The position numbers were made by a program, and so were the translations under genes. Shown piece by piece: positions 62,807 to 64,000 of a DNA stretch of 64,000 nt. Location of the stretch: contig NZ_QBDT01000001.1 of assembly GCF_004124325.1 (NCBI RefSeq), forward strand, positions 992,001-1,056,000, in the 5' to 3' direction. The notes under the pieces are model-generated. The model worked only from the letters and a program-made list of their open reading frames with translations. It ran no database searches and was not told the origin of the DNA. How positions within the stretch are numbered: position 1 is the stretch's first letter; each line of letters begins with the position of its first letter. The DNA is from Streptomyces sp. L2. Lineage in GTDB: Bacteria > Actinomycetota > Actinomycetes > Streptomycetales > Streptomycetaceae.

Positions 62807-63829
62807 TTATCTGGAGTTGACGGCCGGGATGACCTCGGTCCCGTACGCGTCGATCACGGCTTCCCGCGCGTCGTGCATGGCGTACACGGCGAACTGGTCG
62901 ACGCCCAGTTCGCGCAGCGCGTTCAGCTTCTCGATGTGCTTCTCGACCGGTCCGATCACGCAGAACCGGTCGACGATTCCGTCGGGCACGAAGGCGGTGT
63001 CCGGGTTGCCGCTGCGCCCGTGGTGCGCGTAGTCGTAGCCCTGGCGGGCCTTGATGTAGTCGGTGAGTTCGTCGGGGACCTGCGCGGAGTGCTCGCCGTA
63101 CTTGGCGACGAGGTCGGCGACGTGGTTGCCGACCATGCCGCCGAACCAGCGGCACTGTTCGCGGGCGTGGGCGAGTGCCTCGGGCGAGTCGTCCTCGGTG
63201 ACGTAGGCGGGGGCGGCCACGCAGATGGTGACGGAGGCGGGGTCGCGTCCGGCGGCTACGGCGGCGTCCTTGACCGCCTTCACCATGTACTCGGTGAGGT
63301 AGAGGTCGGACAGCTGGAGGATGAACCCGTCGGCCTCCTCGCCGGCCATCTTGAGCGCCTTCGGCCCGTACGCGGCCATCCACACGGGGAGTTCGGCGCC
63401 CGGCCCGACCCACGGGAACTTGATCACCGTGCCGCCGAGGTCGGCCTCCTCGCCCCGGCCGAGGGCACGGATGACCTTCATGGCCTCGCTGATCCGGGCC
63501 AGCGTGTTGGGTTTGCGGCCGGCGACGCGCATCGCGGAGTCACCGCGCCCGATGCCGCAGACGGTGCGGTTGCCGAACATGTCGTTGAGGGTGGCGAAGG
63601 TGGAGGCGGTCACCTCCCAGGTGCGGGTGCCGGGGTTGGTGACCATCGGGCCGACGGTCAGCCGCGTGGTGTTCGCGAGGATCTGGCTGTAGATGACGAA
63701 CGGCTCCTGCCACAGCACGGCGGAGTCGAAGGTCCAGCCGTGGCTGAACCCGTTGTGTTCGGCCCGCTGCATCAGGCTGACGACGCGGGAGGCCGGCGGG
63801 TCGGTCTGCAGGACGAGTCCGAAGTCCAT
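62807..63829 (-). CDS. F420-dependent LLM-class oxidoreductase, TIGR03842-like
   Basis: A 340-residue luciferase-like F420-type oxidoreductase. It shows MDFGLVLQTDPPASRVVSLM, TFDSAVLWQEPFVIYSQIL, and NRTVCGIGRGDSAMRVAGRK, typical of the TIGR03842 group. The ATG at 63829 has TAGGAG eight bases upstream; GTG three codons earlier is less likely. It lies between dihydropyrimidinase (12 bases upstream) and an NCS1 carrier, so it may act on a pyrimidine or a breakdown product (inference). Confidence 0.9.
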   Translation of the reverse strand: MDFGLVLQTDPPASRVVSLMQRAEHNGFSHGWTFDSAVLWQEPFVIYSQILANTTRLTVGPMVTNPGTRTWEVTASTFATLNDMFGNRTVCGIGRGDSAMRVAGRKPNTLARISEAMKVIRALGRGEEADLGGTVIKFPWVGPGAELPVWMAAYGPKALKMAGEEADGFILQLSDLYLTEYMVKAVKDAAVAAGRDPASVTICVAAPAYVTEDDSPEALAHAREQCRWFGGMVGNHVADLVAKYGEHSAQVPDELTDYIKARQGYDYAHHGRSGNPDTAFVPDGIVDRFCVIGPVEKHIEKLNALRELGVDQFAVYAMHDAREAVIDAYGTEVIPAVNSR

Positions 63830-63840
63830 GGGTGGCACTC

Positions 63841-64000
63841 CTAGCTGAGGTACTGGCAGGTGGAGCGCGGGGTGAACGCGCCGTGTCCGGCGCGTCCGGT
63901 GAACTCCCGCTCGGTGATGACGGGTTCGCCGCGGGAGAGCACGGTCTCGACGCGGCCGGTGATGCGCCGGCCCTCGTAGGCGGAGTAGTCGACGTTCATG
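63841..64000 (-). CDS. Dihydropyrimidinase/D-hydantoinase, C-terminal end (partial)
   Basis: The last 52 residues of a protein are seen, from the window edge to the TAG at 63841. MNVDYSAYEGRRITGRVETV and the later RGEPVITEREFTGRAGHG match the C terminus of dihydropyrimidinases/hydantoinases. These open the ring of dihydrouracil or hydantoin, the second step of reductive pyrimidine breakdown. The gene is the first visible of the operon and lies just upstream of the F420-type oxidoreductase. Confidence 0.85.
   Translation of the reverse strand, partial: MNVDYSAYEGRRITGRVETVLSRGEPVITEREFTGRAGHGAFTPRSTCQYLS

Overview
The window reads as chromosomal DNA of a Streptomyces or close relative. It is very GC-rich with strong third-position GC bias, and GTG starts and ATGA/GTGA gene overlaps are frequent. 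Only one TTA codon was found in all the genes. Actinobacterial families recur: F420-dependent LLM enzymes, a streptomycete-type gas-vesicle cluster, an ethylmalonyl-CoA pathway operon, a SpoIIE-type phosphatase with an HATPase domain, and GC-rich inverted repeats of the kind scattered through Streptomyces genomes. I saw no rRNA, tRNA, CRISPR array, IS element, prophage or antibiotic gene cluster. Nearly all of it looks like vertically inherited, metabolically broad chromosome.

Layout. 1-3.8 kb (minus): five gas-vesicle genes (gvpO, gvpA, gvpF, gvpG and a GvpY-like gene) plus a GvpZ-like SRPBCC gene that runs off the left edge. 3.9-8.3 kb (minus): a three-gene coupled operon of NADH dehydrogenase-2 with a repeat tail, transketolase and a LigD-type polymerase domain. 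8.5-12.3 kb: an F420-dependent oxidoreductase, a DUF5107/TPR protein and a GNAT acetyltransferase. 12.5-17.5 kb (minus): four consecutive peptidases (M55, M20, S9, S66). 17.6-24.1 kb (minus): methyltransferase, PAS/GAF/SpoIIE/HATPase regulator, an MFS exporter fused to three regulatory-like beta domains, and an SRPBCC protein. 24.3-27.9 kb: a radical-SAM protein behind a perfect LexA-box match, a secreted alpha/beta hydrolase, and a HEAT protein carrying the only TTA codon.

28.3-37.6 kb (plus): the ethylmalonyl-CoA pathway, with a duplicated hydroxyacyl-CoA dehydrogenase, a TetR regulator, ccr, the mutase, lyase, hydratase and dehydrogenase. Together these can turn acetyl-CoA into glyoxylate and C3-C4 CoA esters. 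37.8-39.3 kb: psd and pssA for phosphatidylethanolamine synthesis. 39.7-43.5 kb: glycerate kinase, then an ADP-ribosylglycohydrolase / Nudix / Sir2 run. 43.5-46.6 kb: two alkylation-repair genes, then a MarR regulator divergent from a small zinc-ribbon gene, with a perfect palindrome between them. 46.9-55.6 kb (plus): a ClC chloride channel and a full narGHJI nitrate reductase operon. 55.6-60.3 kb (minus): macro-domain protein, phytoene-desaturase-like oxidoreductase, inositol monophosphatase family protein and gamma-glutamyltransferase family protein. 60.5-64 kb: a secreted DUF3558-like protein, then a pyrimidine-degradation-type operon (dihydropyrimidinase end, F420-type oxidoreductase, NCS1 permease) leaving the window.

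The points most worth following are: the SOS-box radical-SAM gene; the ADP-ribose/NAD cassette; the fused transporter; the NDH2-transketolase-LigD operon with its 9-residue repeats; the degenerate first half of the hydroxyacyl-CoA dehydrogenase; and the charged or low-GC tails in the gas-vesicle genes.
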